Assembly: GCA_964036045.1 (NCBI GenBank)
Contig: OZ038382.1
Coordinates: 114,002,587 to 114,066,586 of the forward strand
DNA from: Eutreptiella sp. 'Long Island Sound 2002'
Lineage: Eukaryota; Euglenozoa; Euglenophyceae; Eutreptiales; Eutreptiaceae
Reading direction: 5' to 3'
Length of the DNA: 64,000 nucleotides
The translations under genes were made by a program, and so were the position numbers. The notes beneath the pieces are model-generated. The model saw only the letters and a program-made list of their open reading frames with translations. It was not told the DNA's origin and did not search any database. Below, piece after piece: positions 13,091 through 25,517 of this stretch; within the stretch, counting starts at the first letter, position 1; every line of letters begins with the position of its first letter.

Positions 13091-16000
13091 TTGAACGCGC
13101 TGTGTGAAGCGTATCTGTGCGCCATGCAGGCGGGTGTGACTTGTATCTCTGCGCCATGCAGGCGCTCTGTGACTCTTATCTGTACGCTATGCAGGCGCTC
13201 TGTGACTCTCATCTGTGTGCCATGAAGGCGCTCTGTGACTTGCATGTGTGCGCTATGCAGTTGCTCTGAGACTTGCATCTGCGTGCCACACCAGAACTCA
13301 CTGACCCGCATTTGAATGCTATGCGGGCGCTCTGTGACTCGCATCCGTGTGCCTTGCAGGCGCTCTTCGACTCGTTGTTGCGTGCCATGCAGGCACTCCA
13401 GACACACATCTGAACGCTAGGCAGGCGCTATGTGGCTCGCATCTGTGCGCCATGCAGGCGCTCTGTGACTCGCATCCGTCCGCCAAGCAGGCGCTCAATG
13501 ATTCGCATCTGTGTGCCATGCAAGCACTCCGGGACGCACATCCGTGCGCCATGCACACGCTCTGTGACTCCCATTTGTGCTCCATGCAGGCACTCTGTGA
13601 CTCGCATCCGTCCGCCACGCAGGCGCTCTGTGATTCGCATCTTTGTGCCATGCAAGCACTCCGGGACGCACATCCGTGCGCCATGCAGACGCTCTGTGAC
13701 TCCCATCTGGGCTCCATGCAGGCGTATTGTGACTCACATATGTGCGCCATGCGTGCGCTCTGTGACTCGCATCTGTGCGCCATGCAGGCGCTCTGTGGCT
13801 CGAATATGCGCGCCATGCAGGCGCTCCAAAAGCTCATCGGCGCGCCACGTAGGCGCCCTGTGATTTGCATGTGTGCGCCACGCAGGCGCTTTGTGACTCA
13901 TATATGTGCGCTGCGCGGGGGCTCTGTGATTCGCATCTGTGCGCCATGCAAGTGCTCTTTGACTCACATCTGTGCGCCATGCAGGAGCTCCAGGGAGCCA
14001 CTTCCGTGCACCATGCAGGTGCTCTGTGACTTGCATCTGTGCGCCATGCAGGCGCTCTGCGAGTAGCATCCATGCTGCATGCCGGTGCTCTGTGACTCGT
14101 ATCTGTGCACGTGCTCTGTGACACACATATGCGCGCCATGCAGGCGCCCTGTAAAGCGCATCTGTGAGCTATGCAGGCGCTTCGTGACTCGCATCTTTGC
14201 CATGCACATGCTCTGTGACGCACATCTGTGCTCCATGCAGGCGCTCTGTGACCCGCCTGTGTCCACCATGCAGGAGCTCTGTGACTCGCATCTTTGTGGC
14301 ATGCACGTGCCCTGTGACCCGTATCTGTGCACCGTGCAGGCGCTCAGTGGCTCGCATCTGTGCATCATGAAGGCGTGCCGTGACTCACCCCGGTGCGTCA
14401 TGCAGGCGTGCCGTGATATGTATAATATCTGTGTGCCATGCAAGCACCCTGTGACTTGCATATGTGCGCCATGCGGGCACTCTGCAACCCGCATCTGTGT
14501 GCCATGCAGGCACCCTATGATTCACACCTGTACACTACGCAGGTGGTCTGTGACTTGCATCTGTGCACCACGTAAGCATTCTGTGACTTGCATCGGTGCG
14601 CCATGCGGGCACTCTGTTACTCGCATCTAAACGCCATGCCGGCACTCTGTGACTCGCATCTGTGCGTCATGCAGGCGCTCTGTGACTCGCATCTGTGCGT
14701 CACGTAGGCGCTCTGTGACTCTTATTTGTACGCCATACAGGCGCTCTGTGACTCTCGTCTGCGTACCACACAGGCCCTCTGTGGCTCGCATGTGTGCGCC
14801 TTGCAGCCGCTCTATGACTCGCATGTGTGCACCATGTAGGCGCTCTGTGACTCGCATCTGTGCGCAATACAGGCGCTCTGTGAAGCAAATGTGTGCGCCA
14901 TGCAGGTGGGTGTGACTTGTATGTGTGCGACACACAGGCACTCTGTGACTCTTATCTGTGCGCCATGCAGGCGCTCTGTGACTCTCATCTGTGTGCCATG
15001 CAGGGGCTCTGTGACCTGCATGTGTGCGCTATGCAGTCGCTCTGACACTTGCATCTGTGTGCCACTCAGGCACTCTGTGACTCGCATCTGAACGCTATGC
15101 AGGTGCTCTGTGACTCGGATCCGTGTGCCTTGCAGGCGCTCTTTGACTCGCTGTCGTGTGCCATGTAGGCACTCTGGGACACGCATGTGAACGCTAGGAA
15201 GGCGCTATGTGGCTCGAATCTGTGCGCCATGTAGGCGCTCTATGACTCGCATCTGTGTGCTATGCATGCGCTCTGTGACTCGCATGTGAACGGCATGCAG
15301 GCACTCTGTGACTCGCATGTGTGCGCCATGCAGGCGGGTGTGACTTGCATCTGTGTGCCATGCAAGCACTCCGGGACGCACATCCGTGCGCCATGCAGGG
15401 GCTCTGTGACTCACATATGTGCGCCATGCGTGCGCTCTGTGACCCGCATCTGTGTGCCATGTAGGCGCTCTGTGACTCGCATCTATGCGCCATGCATGCC
15501 CTGTGTGGATCGAATATACGCGCCGTGCAGGCGCTCCGAAAGTTCATCGGCGCGCCACGTAGGCGCCCTGTGACTTGCATGTGTGCGCCACGCAGGCACT
15601 CTGTGACTCGTATCTGTGCGTTGCGCGGGGGCTCTGTGATTCGCATCTGTGCGCCATGCAGGCGCTCTGTGACCCGCATCTGTGCGCCATGCAAGTGCTC
15701 TTTGACTCACATCTGTGCGCCATGAAGGAGCTCCAGGGAACCATTTCCGTACACCATGCAGGTGCTCTCTGACTTGCATTTGTGCGCCATGCAGGCGCTC
15801 TGCGAGTAGCAACCATGCTCCACGCCGGTGCTGTGTGACTCTTATCTTTGCACGTGCTCTGTGACTCACATCCGCGTGCCATGCAGGCGGCCTGTAAAGC
15901 GCATCTGTGCGCTATGCAGGCGCCCTGTGATTCTCATCTATGCGCTATGCAGGCGCTCTGTGACTCGCATCTTTGCCATGCACATGCTCTGTGACGCACA

Positions 16001-19000
16001 TCTGTGCTCCATGCAGGCGCTCTGTGACCCGCCTCTGTCCACCATGCAGGAGCTCTGTGACTCGCATCTTTGTGGCATGCACGTGCCCTGTGACCCGTAT
16101 CTGTGCACCCTGCAGGCGCTCAGTGGCTCGCATCTGTGCATCATGAAGGCGCGCCGTGACTCACCCCGGTGCGTCATGCAGGCGTGCCGTGATCTGTATA
16201 ATATCTGTGTGCCATGCAAGCACCCTGTGACTTGCATATGTGCGCCATGCGGGCACTCTGCAACCCGCATCTGTGTGCCATGCAGGCACCCTATGATTCA
16301 CACCTGTGCACTACGCAGGCGGTCTGTGACTTGCATCTGTGCACCACGTAAGCATTCTGTGAGTTGCATCGGTGCGCCATGCGGGCGCTCTGTTACTCGC
16401 ATGTGAACGCCATGCGGGCACTCTGTGACTCGCATCTGTGCGTCATGCAGGCGCTCTGTGACTTGCATCTGTGTGTCATGTAGGCGCTCTGTGACTCGCA
16501 TCTGTGTGCCATGCAGGCGCTCTGTGACTCGCATCTGTGTGCCATGCAGGTGCTCTGTTCAGCCCATTTGTGCGCCACGCAGGCGATCTGTGACTCTTAT
16601 TTGTACGCCATGCAGCCGCTCTGTGACTCGCATGTGTGCACCATGTACACACTCTGTGACTCGCATCTGTGCGCAATACAGGCGCTCTGTGAAGCAAATC
16701 TGTGCGCCATGCAGGCGGTCGTGACTTGTATGTGTGCGCCACGCAGGCGCTCTGTGACTCTCGTCTGTGCGACATGCAGGCGCACTGTGACTCTCATCTA
16801 TGTGCCATGCAGGGGCTCTGTGACTTGCATGTGTGTGGTATGCAGTCGCTCTGAGACTTGCATCTGTGTGCCACCCAGGCACTCTGTGACTCGCATGTGA
16901 CTGCTATGCAGGTGCTCTGTGGCTCGCATCTGTGTGCCTTGCAGGCGCTCTTTGACTCGCTGTCGTGTGCCATGCAGGCACTCCGGGACACGCATCTGAA
17001 CGCCAAGCAGGCGCTCTCTGGCTCGCATCTGTGTGCCATGCAAGCGCTCTGTGACTCGCATCTGAACGCCACGCAAGCACTCTTTGACTCGCATCTGTGC
17101 GCCATGGAGGCGCTCTGTGACTCGCATGTGTGTGCCGTCCAAGCACTCCGGGACGCACATCTGTGCGCCATACAGGCGCTCTGAGACTGGCATGAGCCAT
17201 GCAGGCGCTCTGTAACTCGCATGTGTGTGCCATGCGTGCGCTCTGTGACTCGCATCTTTGTGCTATGCAGGCGCTCTGTGACTCGCATCTGCGTGCTATG
17301 CAGGCTCTCTGTGACTCGCATCTGAACGCCATGCTCTGAGTCGCATCTGAACGCCATGCGACCGCTATGTGACTCGTATCTGTCCGCCTTGCAGCCGCTC
17401 TGTGACTCGCATCTGCGTGCTATGCAGGCTCTCTGTGACTCGCATCTGAACGCCATGCTGTGAGTCGCATCTGAACGCCATGCGACCGCTATGTGACTCG
17501 TATCTGTGTGCCTTGCAGCCGCTTTGTGACTCGCATCTGTGCGCCATGTAGGCGCTATCTTACTCGCATGTGTGTACCATGCAGGTGCTCTGAGACTGGC
17601 ATCAGTGCGCCATTCCGGCGTTCTGTGACGTGCTTCTGTGTGCCATGCAGGCGCTCTGTGACTTGCATCGGTGCTCCATGCAGGCGCTCTGTGAAGCGTA
17701 TCTACGCGCCATGCAGGCACTCTGCGACTTGTATCTTTGTGCCATGCAGGCACTCCGTGACACACATCTGAACGCCATGCAGGCGCTCTGTGGCTCGTAT
17801 CTGTGCGCGATGCAGGCACTCTGTGACCTGTTTCATTGCGCCCTGCACGCGCTCTGTGACTTGCAGCGGTGCGCCATGCAGGCGCTCTGTGGAGCTTATC
17901 TGTGTGCCCTGCAGTCGCTCTGTGACTGGCATCTGCGCGCTATGCAAGCGCTCTGTGACTCGCACATGTGTGCCATGCAGGCGCGCTGTGACGCGCATCT
18001 GCACACTATGCAGGCGCCCTGAGACTTGCATCCATGCAGGCGCTCTATGGCAGGCATCTGTGCGCCACGTAGGCGCTCTGTGGCTCGGATTCACGTGCCA
18101 TGCAGGCGGCCTGTGATTTGCATATGTGTGCCATGCGCTATGCAGGCGCTCTGTGACTTGCATCTGCGCGCCCTGTAGGCGCTCTGTGACTTGCATCTGT
18201 CCGCCACGCAGGCGATCTATGAAGCTCATCCGTGTGCCGTGCAGGCGCTCTGTGACCAGTATGTGCGTGCCACGCAGGCTCTGGGACTCCCATCTCTACG
18301 CCATGCAGGCGCCCTGTGGCATATGTCTACCTTGCATGCGCCCTAGGACTGGCATCTGCGTGCCATCCTAGCTTTCTGTTAAGTGCATCAGTGTGCTATG
18401 CAGGCGCTCCGTGACTTGCATGTGTGCAGCATGCAGGCGCCCGGTGACTCGCATCCGTGCGCCGTGGAGGGGCGGTGTGACTTGCATCTGTTCGCCAGGC
18501 AGTTGCTCTGTGACTCGCGTCGGTGCGCCTTGCAGGCGTATTTTGAGTAGCACCTGTACACCATGCAGGTACTCTGTGACTTGATTCTGTGCGCCATACA
18601 GGCGCTCTGTGGCTCGCCTCTGTGCGCCATGCAGGCGCTCTGCAACTCACATCCGTGCGCCATGCAGGCGCTCTGTGACTCCCATCTGTGCGCCATGCAG
18701 GCGTATTGTGACTCACATATGTGCGCCATGCGTGCGCTCTTTGACCCGCATCTGTGCATGTAGGCGCTCTGTGACTCGCATCTGTGCGCCATGCAGGCGC
18801 TCTGTGGCTCGAATATGCGCGCCATGCAGGCGCTCCCGAAGCTCATCGGCGCGCCACGTAGGCGCCCTGTGACTTGCATGTGTGCGCCACGCAGGCACTC
18901 TGTGACTCGTATGTGTGCGCTAGGCGGGGGCTCTGTGATTCGCATCTGTGCGCCATGCAGGCGCTCTGTGACCCGCATCTGTGCGCCATGCAAGTGCTCT

Positions 19001-19810
19001 TTGACTCACATCTGTGCGCCATGCAGGAGCTCCATTTCCGTACACCATGCCGGTGCTCTGTGACTCTTATCTGTGCACGTGCTCTGTGACTCACATCCGC
19101 GTGCCATGCAGGCGGCCTGTAAAGCGCATCTGTGCGCTATGCAGGCGCCCTGTGATTCTCATCTATGCGCTATGCAGGCGCTCTGTGACTCGCATCTTTG
19201 CCATGCACATGCTCTGTGACGCACATCTGTGCTCCATGCAGGCGCTCTGTGACCCGCCTCTGTCAACCATGCAGGAGCTCTGTGACTCGCATCTTTGTGG
19301 CATGCACGTGCCCTGTGACCCGTATCTGTGCACCCTGCAGGCGCTCAGTGGCTCGCATCTGTGCATCATGAAGGCGCGCCGTGACTCACCCCGGTGCGTC
19401 ATGCAGGCGTGCCGTGATCTGTATAATATCTGTGTGCCATGCAAGCACCCTGTGACTTGCATATGTGCGCCATGCGGGCACTCTGCAACCCGCATCTGTG
19501 TGCCATGCAAGCACCCTATGATTCACACCTGTGCACTACGCAGGCGGTCTGTGACTTGCATCTGTGCACCACGTAAGCATTCTGTGAGTTGCATCGGTGC
19601 GCCATGCGGGCGCTCTGTTACTCGCATGTGAACGCCATGCCGGCACTCTGTGACTCGCATCTGTGCGTCATGCAGGCGCTCTGTGACTCGCATCTGTGCG
19701 TCATGAAGGCGCTTTGTGACTTGCATCTGTGCGTCATTGTGCGCCATGCGTGCGCCTTGTGACTCGCATCTGTGTGCCATGCAGGCGCTCTGCAATTCGC
19801 ATCTATGCAC
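13091..19810. repeat. 33-bp minisatellite, block 2
   Basis: The same unit and orientation as block 1. A second higher-order repeat type is visible here: the unusual variant TATAATATC lies at 14421, 16197 and 19422, each inside a nearly identical segment of about 0.6 kb. A local tandem duplication of about 128 bp is seen at 17320-17520. Open frames in this block are by-products of the period. Confidence 0.95.
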
Positions 19811-20035
19811 CACCCAAGATGGCAGAAAGGACCGACTCTGTTGCGGAAACCCGTCGTGTGGCAGGGGCGCTCCCCTCCACACATCGAGATCTCCCCAGCA
19901 AGGGAGGGTCGCCTGGTGGCAAGCCAGAAGGCTCCCAAGGGTCGAGGTGCACATCTGGGACAGACTATAAACAAGAAAAGAAGGGGGGATACCTCCAAAT
20001 GCCGTGACAACAACGCGGCAGCAAACGTATGTGCT
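19811..20035. other. Short unique insert within the minisatellite
   Basis: About 225 bp with no 33-bp periodicity, starting ACCCAAGATGGCAGAAAGG and ending near AACGCGGCAGCAAACG. It interrupts the array between ordinary copies. No clear terminal inverted repeat, poly-A tail or target duplication is visible. Confidence 0.6.
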
Positions 20036-21172
20036 CCGTGATTCGCACCTGTGCGCCATGCAGGCACGTTGTGACTCGCATCTGAACGCCATGCACGTGT
20101 TCTGTGACTCGCACCCGTGCACCATGCAGGCGTTTGTGGCCGGCATTCCATGCGCCATGCAGGCGTCTGCGACTCGCATCCGTGCGCCACGCAGGCACTC
20201 TGTTACTTGCATCTCTATGCCATGCAGGCATTTTATGACTCGTATCTGTGCGCCATGCAGGCGCTCTGTGCCTCGCATCTGTGCGCCATGGAGGTGCTGT
20301 GACTGGCACCCGTGCGTCATGCAGGCGCTCTGTGACTTGCTGCCGTGCGCCACGCAGGCGCTCTGTGACTCGCATCTGTGCGCCATGCAGGCACTCTGTG
20401 ACTCGCATCTGTGCGCCATGCAGGCGCTCTGTGAGTAGCATCTGTGCGCCATGCAGGCGCTCTCTGACTCGCTGCTGTGCGCCACGCAGGCGCTCTCTGG
20501 CTCGCATCTGTGCGCCATGCAGGCACTCCGTGTCCCGCATCTGTGCGCCACGCAGGCGCTCTGTGACTCGCATTTGTGCGCCATGCAGGCACTCCGTGTC
20601 CCGCATCTGTGCGCCACGCAGGTGCTCTGTGATTCGCATCTGTGCGGCATGCAGGCACTCCGTGACCCGCGTCTGTGCGCCATGCAGGCGCTCTGTGAGT
20701 AGCATCTCTGCGCCATGCAGGCGCTCTGTGACTCATTGCTGTGTGCCATGCAGGCGCTCTGTGACTCGCATCTGTGCGGCATGCAGGCGCTCTGTGACCC
20801 GCATCTGTGCGGCATGCAGGCACTCCGTGACCCGCATTTGTGCGCCATGCAGGCGCTCTGTGAGTAGCATCTCTGCGCCATGCAGGCGCTCCGTGACTCG
20901 CTGCTGTGCGCCACGCAGGCGCTCTGTGACTCGCATCTGTGCGCCATGCAGGCACTCCGTGACCCGCATCTGTGTGCCACGCAGGCGCTCTGTGACTCGC
21001 ATCTGTGCGCCATGCAGGCACTCCGTGACCCGCATCTGTGCGCCACGCAGGCGCTCTGTGACTCGCATCTGTGCGGCATGCAGGCACTCCGTGACCCGCA
21101 TCTGTGCGCCATGCAGGCGCTCTGTGAGTAGCATCTCTGCGCCATGCAGGCGCTCTGTGACTCGCATTCCCC
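20036..21172. repeat. 33-bp minisatellite, block 3 (homogeneous end)
   Basis: The cleanest part of the array. Units alternate CTCTGTGACTCGCATC and CTCCGTGACCCGCATC as a 66-bp dimer, and the marker GAGTAGCAT recurs at 20433, 20697, 20862 and 21126, spacings of 264, 165 and 264 bp, all exact multiples of 33. CpG sites are largely intact here, unlike in block 1, suggesting the most recent amplification. A reverse-strand open frame of 645 codons (19523-21460) runs through this block and is an artefact. Confidence 0.95.
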
Positions 21173-21700
21173 CCTATGCCGCATGTTGACAGCGTATCCA
21201 CCACGCAGGGCGGGGAGGGGGGGGCTGCTGGGCTTCTTCTTTTGCCATCTCCGGTATACTCTGATGTCTGTCATGTCGTTGTTTGGTTGATCCTTGCTGG
21301 TGTGTGTTGATTTGTCCGGGTACTGGCTCCCTGTATCCCAGTGCTGCCGGATGAGTTTTCTCTCAGGGGACCCGGGCAGGTGGTGACCCGGCGTGTCCTG
21401 TGGGTCGGTGGTTGTGTGTCCCTGTGCCCACGGCCTGTTGCAGTGAGCCACACCCCACACTTAGCCTGTGTCTGGCCCTCCCCTGGGTCTGGGTCCCCGT
21501 GTTGGGGGGAGGGGTCCTGGCATGTGCCTCGGTCCACACCCATGTCCTTCCTTGGGGAGGGACACGCCTGGCCGTTGCCTGGAGGCCCAATAAGGGCGGG
21601 GGGGGTTGGGAAACAGGCTTGGAGCCCCCCCCCCCCCCCGAGTTGCAATGGATCCTGGACCCATGCGGTCTGAGCATCTGCTGCCCTTACCATTTCGCAG
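21173..21700 (+). other. Intron-like sequence upstream of the AI-2E exon
   Basis: No reading frame with a recognisable product. The segment ends in a pyrimidine-rich tract and acceptor CTTACCATTTCGCAG (21686-21700). A run of 14 C lies near 21630. No matching upstream exon is visible in the window, so the preceding exon may lie beyond the minisatellite. Confidence 0.5.
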
Positions 21701-22123
21701 GCCTCCCTGTCCTCCCTCCACCCCGTCACTGTGCTCCTTGCGCTCGCCTTCTGGGGCTTCCTCTGGGACCTTGCGGGGCTGATCCTTGCGGTGCCGCTGG
21801 TGGCGTCGCTGCAGATCGTACTCCGCAACACGGACTACTCGTTTGCGCAGTTTGCCAGCCAGCTCTTGGCCGGGCAGGTGGGCACCGAGACACAGCGTCT
21901 CGAACCCACCGCCTCAGAGCCCCAGAGTCCTTCTTTCGTTGGCACTCTGAAGCACTCGTTCGCAGACATCGCATTAGGAGTGTCGCCGGCTGTGCCCACT
22001 GTCCTCAGCGGCCGGGACTATGCCGTTGCGCTGCCGCCAGAGGACACAGATGAGTCATGTTTTGTGACGTATCATGACCAGGGCATCGAAGTGGCACCCA
22101 GTGACACTGCGATCCAGTGGTGA
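21701..22123 (+). CDS. AI-2E/PerM-family membrane protein, C-terminal exon (partial)
   Basis: The exon begins after a good splice acceptor (CATTTCGCAG, 21691-21700) and reads through 140 codons to a TGA at 22121-22123. Residues 7-40 match the hallmark end of AI-2E family transporters (PF01594): LHPVTVLLALAFWGFLWDL, then AGLILAVPLVASLQIVL, the last hydrophobic hairpin with the G-x-x-x-A-x-P motif. The rest is a hydrophilic tail of about 95 residues rich in Ser, Asp and Glu. Family members are multi-pass proteins of about 350 residues, so most of the gene lies upstream. The terminal Trp-stop overlaps a donor-like GTGAGC, so this may be an internal exon. What it transports is not predictable. 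Confidence 0.72.
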   Translation, partial: ASLSSLHPVTVLLALAFWGFLWDLAGLILAVPLVASLQIVLRNTDYSFAQFASQLLAGQVGTETQRLEPTASEPQSPSFVGTLKHSFADIALGVSPAVPTVLSGRDYAVALPPEDTDESCFVTYHDQGIEVAPSDTAIQW

Positions 22124-24275
22124 GCACGCCGCTCATTGGGTCTTTTTTTTTTGTGGGCTCATCCCCGGACAATGAGGGTATGACCGATACTGCGCGACTT
22201 TTCAAGGGGTGGGTGGGGGGCTGTGCCTTGGGTTGGGGGAGGGGGGTCACACTGGCAGCTGAAAAATCACGCCGCACTCCTTCCACACCATCTCCCCTTC
22301 AGCACACTGCCTCTTCCCTGCCTTATCCCTGCATTCTTCCGTAGACAATGTTTTCAGACAATGTTTTGGGGAGTCAGTCAGGGGCATATTGTCGACATGT
22401 GTGTTCATGGAAGGAGACAAATAGTCACCATGTCATAGTCACGGTGGTCGTTTGGAGCGGCATCTCTTAGGGTTGCCCCAACTCCAACCACCAAACAGCC
22501 CACGTCCCGCAGCATCAGCGGTGGAGAGCACCCTCCAAATTTCACAGCCGTAGGAACAACTGCAAGTGGGGCCGGCAGGGGAGGGGACGTCACAGGGGCA
22601 GTTGCACTGGTGAGCAATGCGGCTCTTCTTCCGCTCTGGTCCACACATTGCGCTTTTCTCCACCCGCTCTCGATAGACACACAATTGGGCACTGCTTCTA
22701 CACACGGTGATGACCAAACAGCCTTTCTGGAACTCCCCAAGGCCAGTGCGGTGCAGAGTCTGCGAGGTACCAGGAGACGCGTCGAGGGATGGCGACGATC
22801 TGGAGGTACGTACTCCCAGAGTGTGCGGAGGCATCAGCCATCGAAAAGGCGCAGCAAACACCCGAGGATGAAGGGGAAAAGTATCGAGCTCTGGGGTCAA
22901 GAGCCGAAGGACATGAGTGGCAAAGCCAGGGCAGCCTCACACGCTGCATTGTTAGCCGTCCATACAAGAGGGTAAAAACAAGGGGTTTCTCTGTGCTGTG
23001 GCATGGGATGGGCGTAAACATGTGGTGGTGCGGAAATAGCACCAAAGGCGACAACATTTGACAAAACAGTTGTGTGACTGTGTGACCACCATTTTCTTGC
23101 CCCGCTCATGTAAACCTCATCCCCCCATTACAAATCATTGTGGCCCATAGGAGAGGCTGGGCTGTGATGGTGCCTCGTGAAGAACAGTATATGTCCAATG
23201 CCCTCGGCCTGCAATTGCAGTGGTGGCATGCACAAATGTCCAGCAGCGGCGTTTGCCCTTCTGTGCCCATTTCAGTCCCACCTTGCTGATCTGAAGGTCT
23301 CAACCGATGTTCAATGACCTGAATTTGACCAACGAATTCAGTGGGACATTGCGCCCCGTGTTTATTGAGGTGGCACTCAACACTGATGACGGAGGGTGTC
23401 CTGCAGTGCAACCGGCCACCCGTGTGGGGGTCAAGGACATGGTACGCAAACGGCACCAAAGGCGACGACAAATTGTGAATGGTGGACACCCAGTATTGTG
23501 AGCACACCCACAATATGAGAGTGCGAGCTAAAAAGGGCAGAAACATGCAGTGTGATAAACAACAACAGGGCCAGCGTTTCACCCCGACGAAAAGCCTTTG
23601 CCCAGGGATTAGCACACCTGACTACCATGCCCCCCCGCCCTCCCTCCCATAAACTCCTCCATCCACTGTTCTCAGCGATCTCAAGTTGAGTTCGGAAACT
23701 GTCAGTGAGTTCAGAAATTGTCAGTCGGATTTTTCCTGAAAAAAATTACGTGCAGCCCTGTGGGCTGTGGATAACAAGAGAGAAGGGTGCATTTCGAGGT
23801 GGTGCACTTACCCCCCTCGCCCCCGCCCAACCAGGGGATGTGTTTTGCCAAGGGGGGTTGCCATCCGTTCTGGGGGATTTCAGGACACAAATTGTTTCGT
23901 TGGAATGCTGCTCGTAGCCCCCCAAACTTTATTGTATAACCCCCTTTCCCCACAAAATTTGATTGTATACTCCCCTTCCAAGTAGTCCTGAGCATGTACT
24001 CGCATTTTAGGAGTTCCACCTGCAAACTGAAGTTCCGAACGCTTGGATCCAAGATGTGATAGGGGCCAACAAATCATGACAGAGGATGCATATGATTGAT
24101 CTCACGTTAAACAAAATTCTCTTACTCCACTGGGTTGTGGTTTGGCAATTGACATACAATGGCAGTGCCCAGGAAGACAGCGCTACTTGCTGGGTCTGTG
24201 TGCAGAATTATTTCCACTCCAAATGGCAACATGGGCCCTGCTATCATTTTGTTACAAGACTCTAACAGCTCCATC
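22124..24275. other. Intergenic or intronic region without a convincing gene
   Basis: Only short ORFs without family signatures on either strand. The short phrase CACCAAAGGCGAC occurs at about 23040 and again at about 23452. The rest may be the 3' end of the AI-2E gene and spacer. Confidence 0.4.
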
Positions 24276-24293
24276 CCTGCTCTGACGCGTTGC
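24276..24293 (+). repeat. 18-bp direct repeat, left copy
   Basis: CCTGCTCTGACGCGTTGC, identical to 31133-31150 in the same orientation. The two copies bracket 6.84 kb that includes the GC-rich ORF and the MULE-like transposon. It could be a long target-site duplication or the trace of a duplication. Confidence 0.6.
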
Positions 24294-25318
24294 GGGAGTC
24301 GCCGCGGGGCTCATCAGAGGATGAGCCGCCGCAGGCGCGGCGGCGCGTGCTGCCGCCGGCAGTGCTGGGGCGGAGGCAGCGGCCGCCACGCGTCGGCTCC
24401 TCCTCCGACGACGAGCCACCGCGCCGGAGGCCCCCTCCTAGGGCGGGGTCATCTCTCTCCCACTCTTCCCGGGACTCCAACCCCCACCACCCACAGGGGT
24501 ATGCGGGGGGGGGAGCGGGCGGCGGGGGGGTGGGTCAGTCACAGCCGCGGTCCCAGCCACGGGCGACCAGCCTCAGTGGCTCTGGCCTCATATCTCCTGG
24601 GGGGCGGTGGTTGCGGGCACCCCCGCCGGCTGCGTCGTCAGCCACAACTTCACTGCCCCCCCCCCCCCCTCCAACTGTGGGCGCGTCCCGCGGCGGGGGC
24701 GGGGGGCAGGGACAGGGGCGCGCAAGCCTTGTGGACGTTTTTGGCTCCATCTCGGCCGCGCTCATTGATGCGGCGCGGGCGGATGGGGCTCAGGGTGGCC
24801 CACCCCCACCCCAGGGGCGCGAGCAGCAAGGAGCTGCAGGGTGGCTTCGGGATGGGCAGGGTCAAGGTGCCTCCCCACCCCTCAGTGACCAGAAGCAGCA
24901 GGATGCTGCAGGACAGGGTCTGGGGCAGCAAGGTGCTGCAGGGCAGGGTCTGGGGCAGCAGGATGCTGCAGGGCAGGGTCTGGGGCAGCAGAATGCTGCA
25001 GGGCAGGAGGGCAGGGTCTGGGGCAGCAGGGTGCTGCAGGGCAATCTGGGGTGCAGGCACAGGGGCAGCCAGAGGCTGCTGCTCTGGGTCAGGGGTGTCA
25101 GGGACAGGGCCAGGGTTGGGGACAGGGTGGTCCCGCCCCCCCCCCCCCGGCACGACGCAGCCCCCCCCCCTCCCTTCATGGGGGGGCAGCACGGGCGCAG
25201 GAGCGCGGCAGTGCGACTCGGGGGGGCAGGGCAGCGCGTGGGGCAGACCGTCAGGGGCGCCCCTCGCAGCGCAGGGGTGCGGCAGCCCGTTTGCCGCCCC
25301 ACGGGGGGGGGCTCTTGA
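24294..25318 (+). CDS. Hypothetical GC-rich disordered protein (uncertain)
   Basis: Open for about 340 codons, stopping at TGA near 25316. The start is unclear, because the frame is already open at the left 18-bp repeat. The protein is low-complexity and disordered: two similar acidic-basic modules (SSEDEPPQARRR and SSSDDEPPRRRPPPR), Gly/Gln-rich and Pro-rich runs, one short hydrophobic helix-like stretch (LVDVFGSISAALIDAARADG) and four 10-residue Gln/Gly/Ala repeats. The two SS-D/E-DEPP modules suggest selection in this frame rather than in the overlapping one. A longer overlapping frame (24159-25532) looks random. No family recognised; it could be an accessory gene of the surrounding element or GC-rich non-coding DNA. 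Confidence 0.3.
24896..25045 (+). repeat. 30-bp coding-frame tandem repeat
   Basis: About four to five copies of a 30-bp unit (GGGTCTGGGGCAGCAAGGTG followed by CTGCAGGGCA), giving GQGLGQQxAA repeats in the hypothetical protein. Confidence 0.8.
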
Positions 25319-25517
25319 GCCTTGGCTTCACTCGGCAAGTGCAGTCATCGGGAGGGGGGGGCGCCCAACCCCCCGCAGCCGCACCTGCACCTGCGGGCGC
25401 GGACGGGGGAGCGCACAGCCCGAGGTCTGGGCAGGGTCGCTCCTCAGAGGATCCCACATAGGACGGAGGCCCGGGTCCTTCCGTCGCACCGCGATACGCT
25501 GGGGGGGCGGGGGGTCC

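Noticed and set aside
19523-21460. 645-codon reverse-strand ORF, the longest in the minisatellite
   Set aside because: It follows from a 33-bp period with no stops in the unit; other frames are also long and open, and no domain or start context supports it.
22439-23615. Reverse-strand ORFs of 153 and 169 codons
   Set aside because: No domain, unusual composition and no splice or start support.
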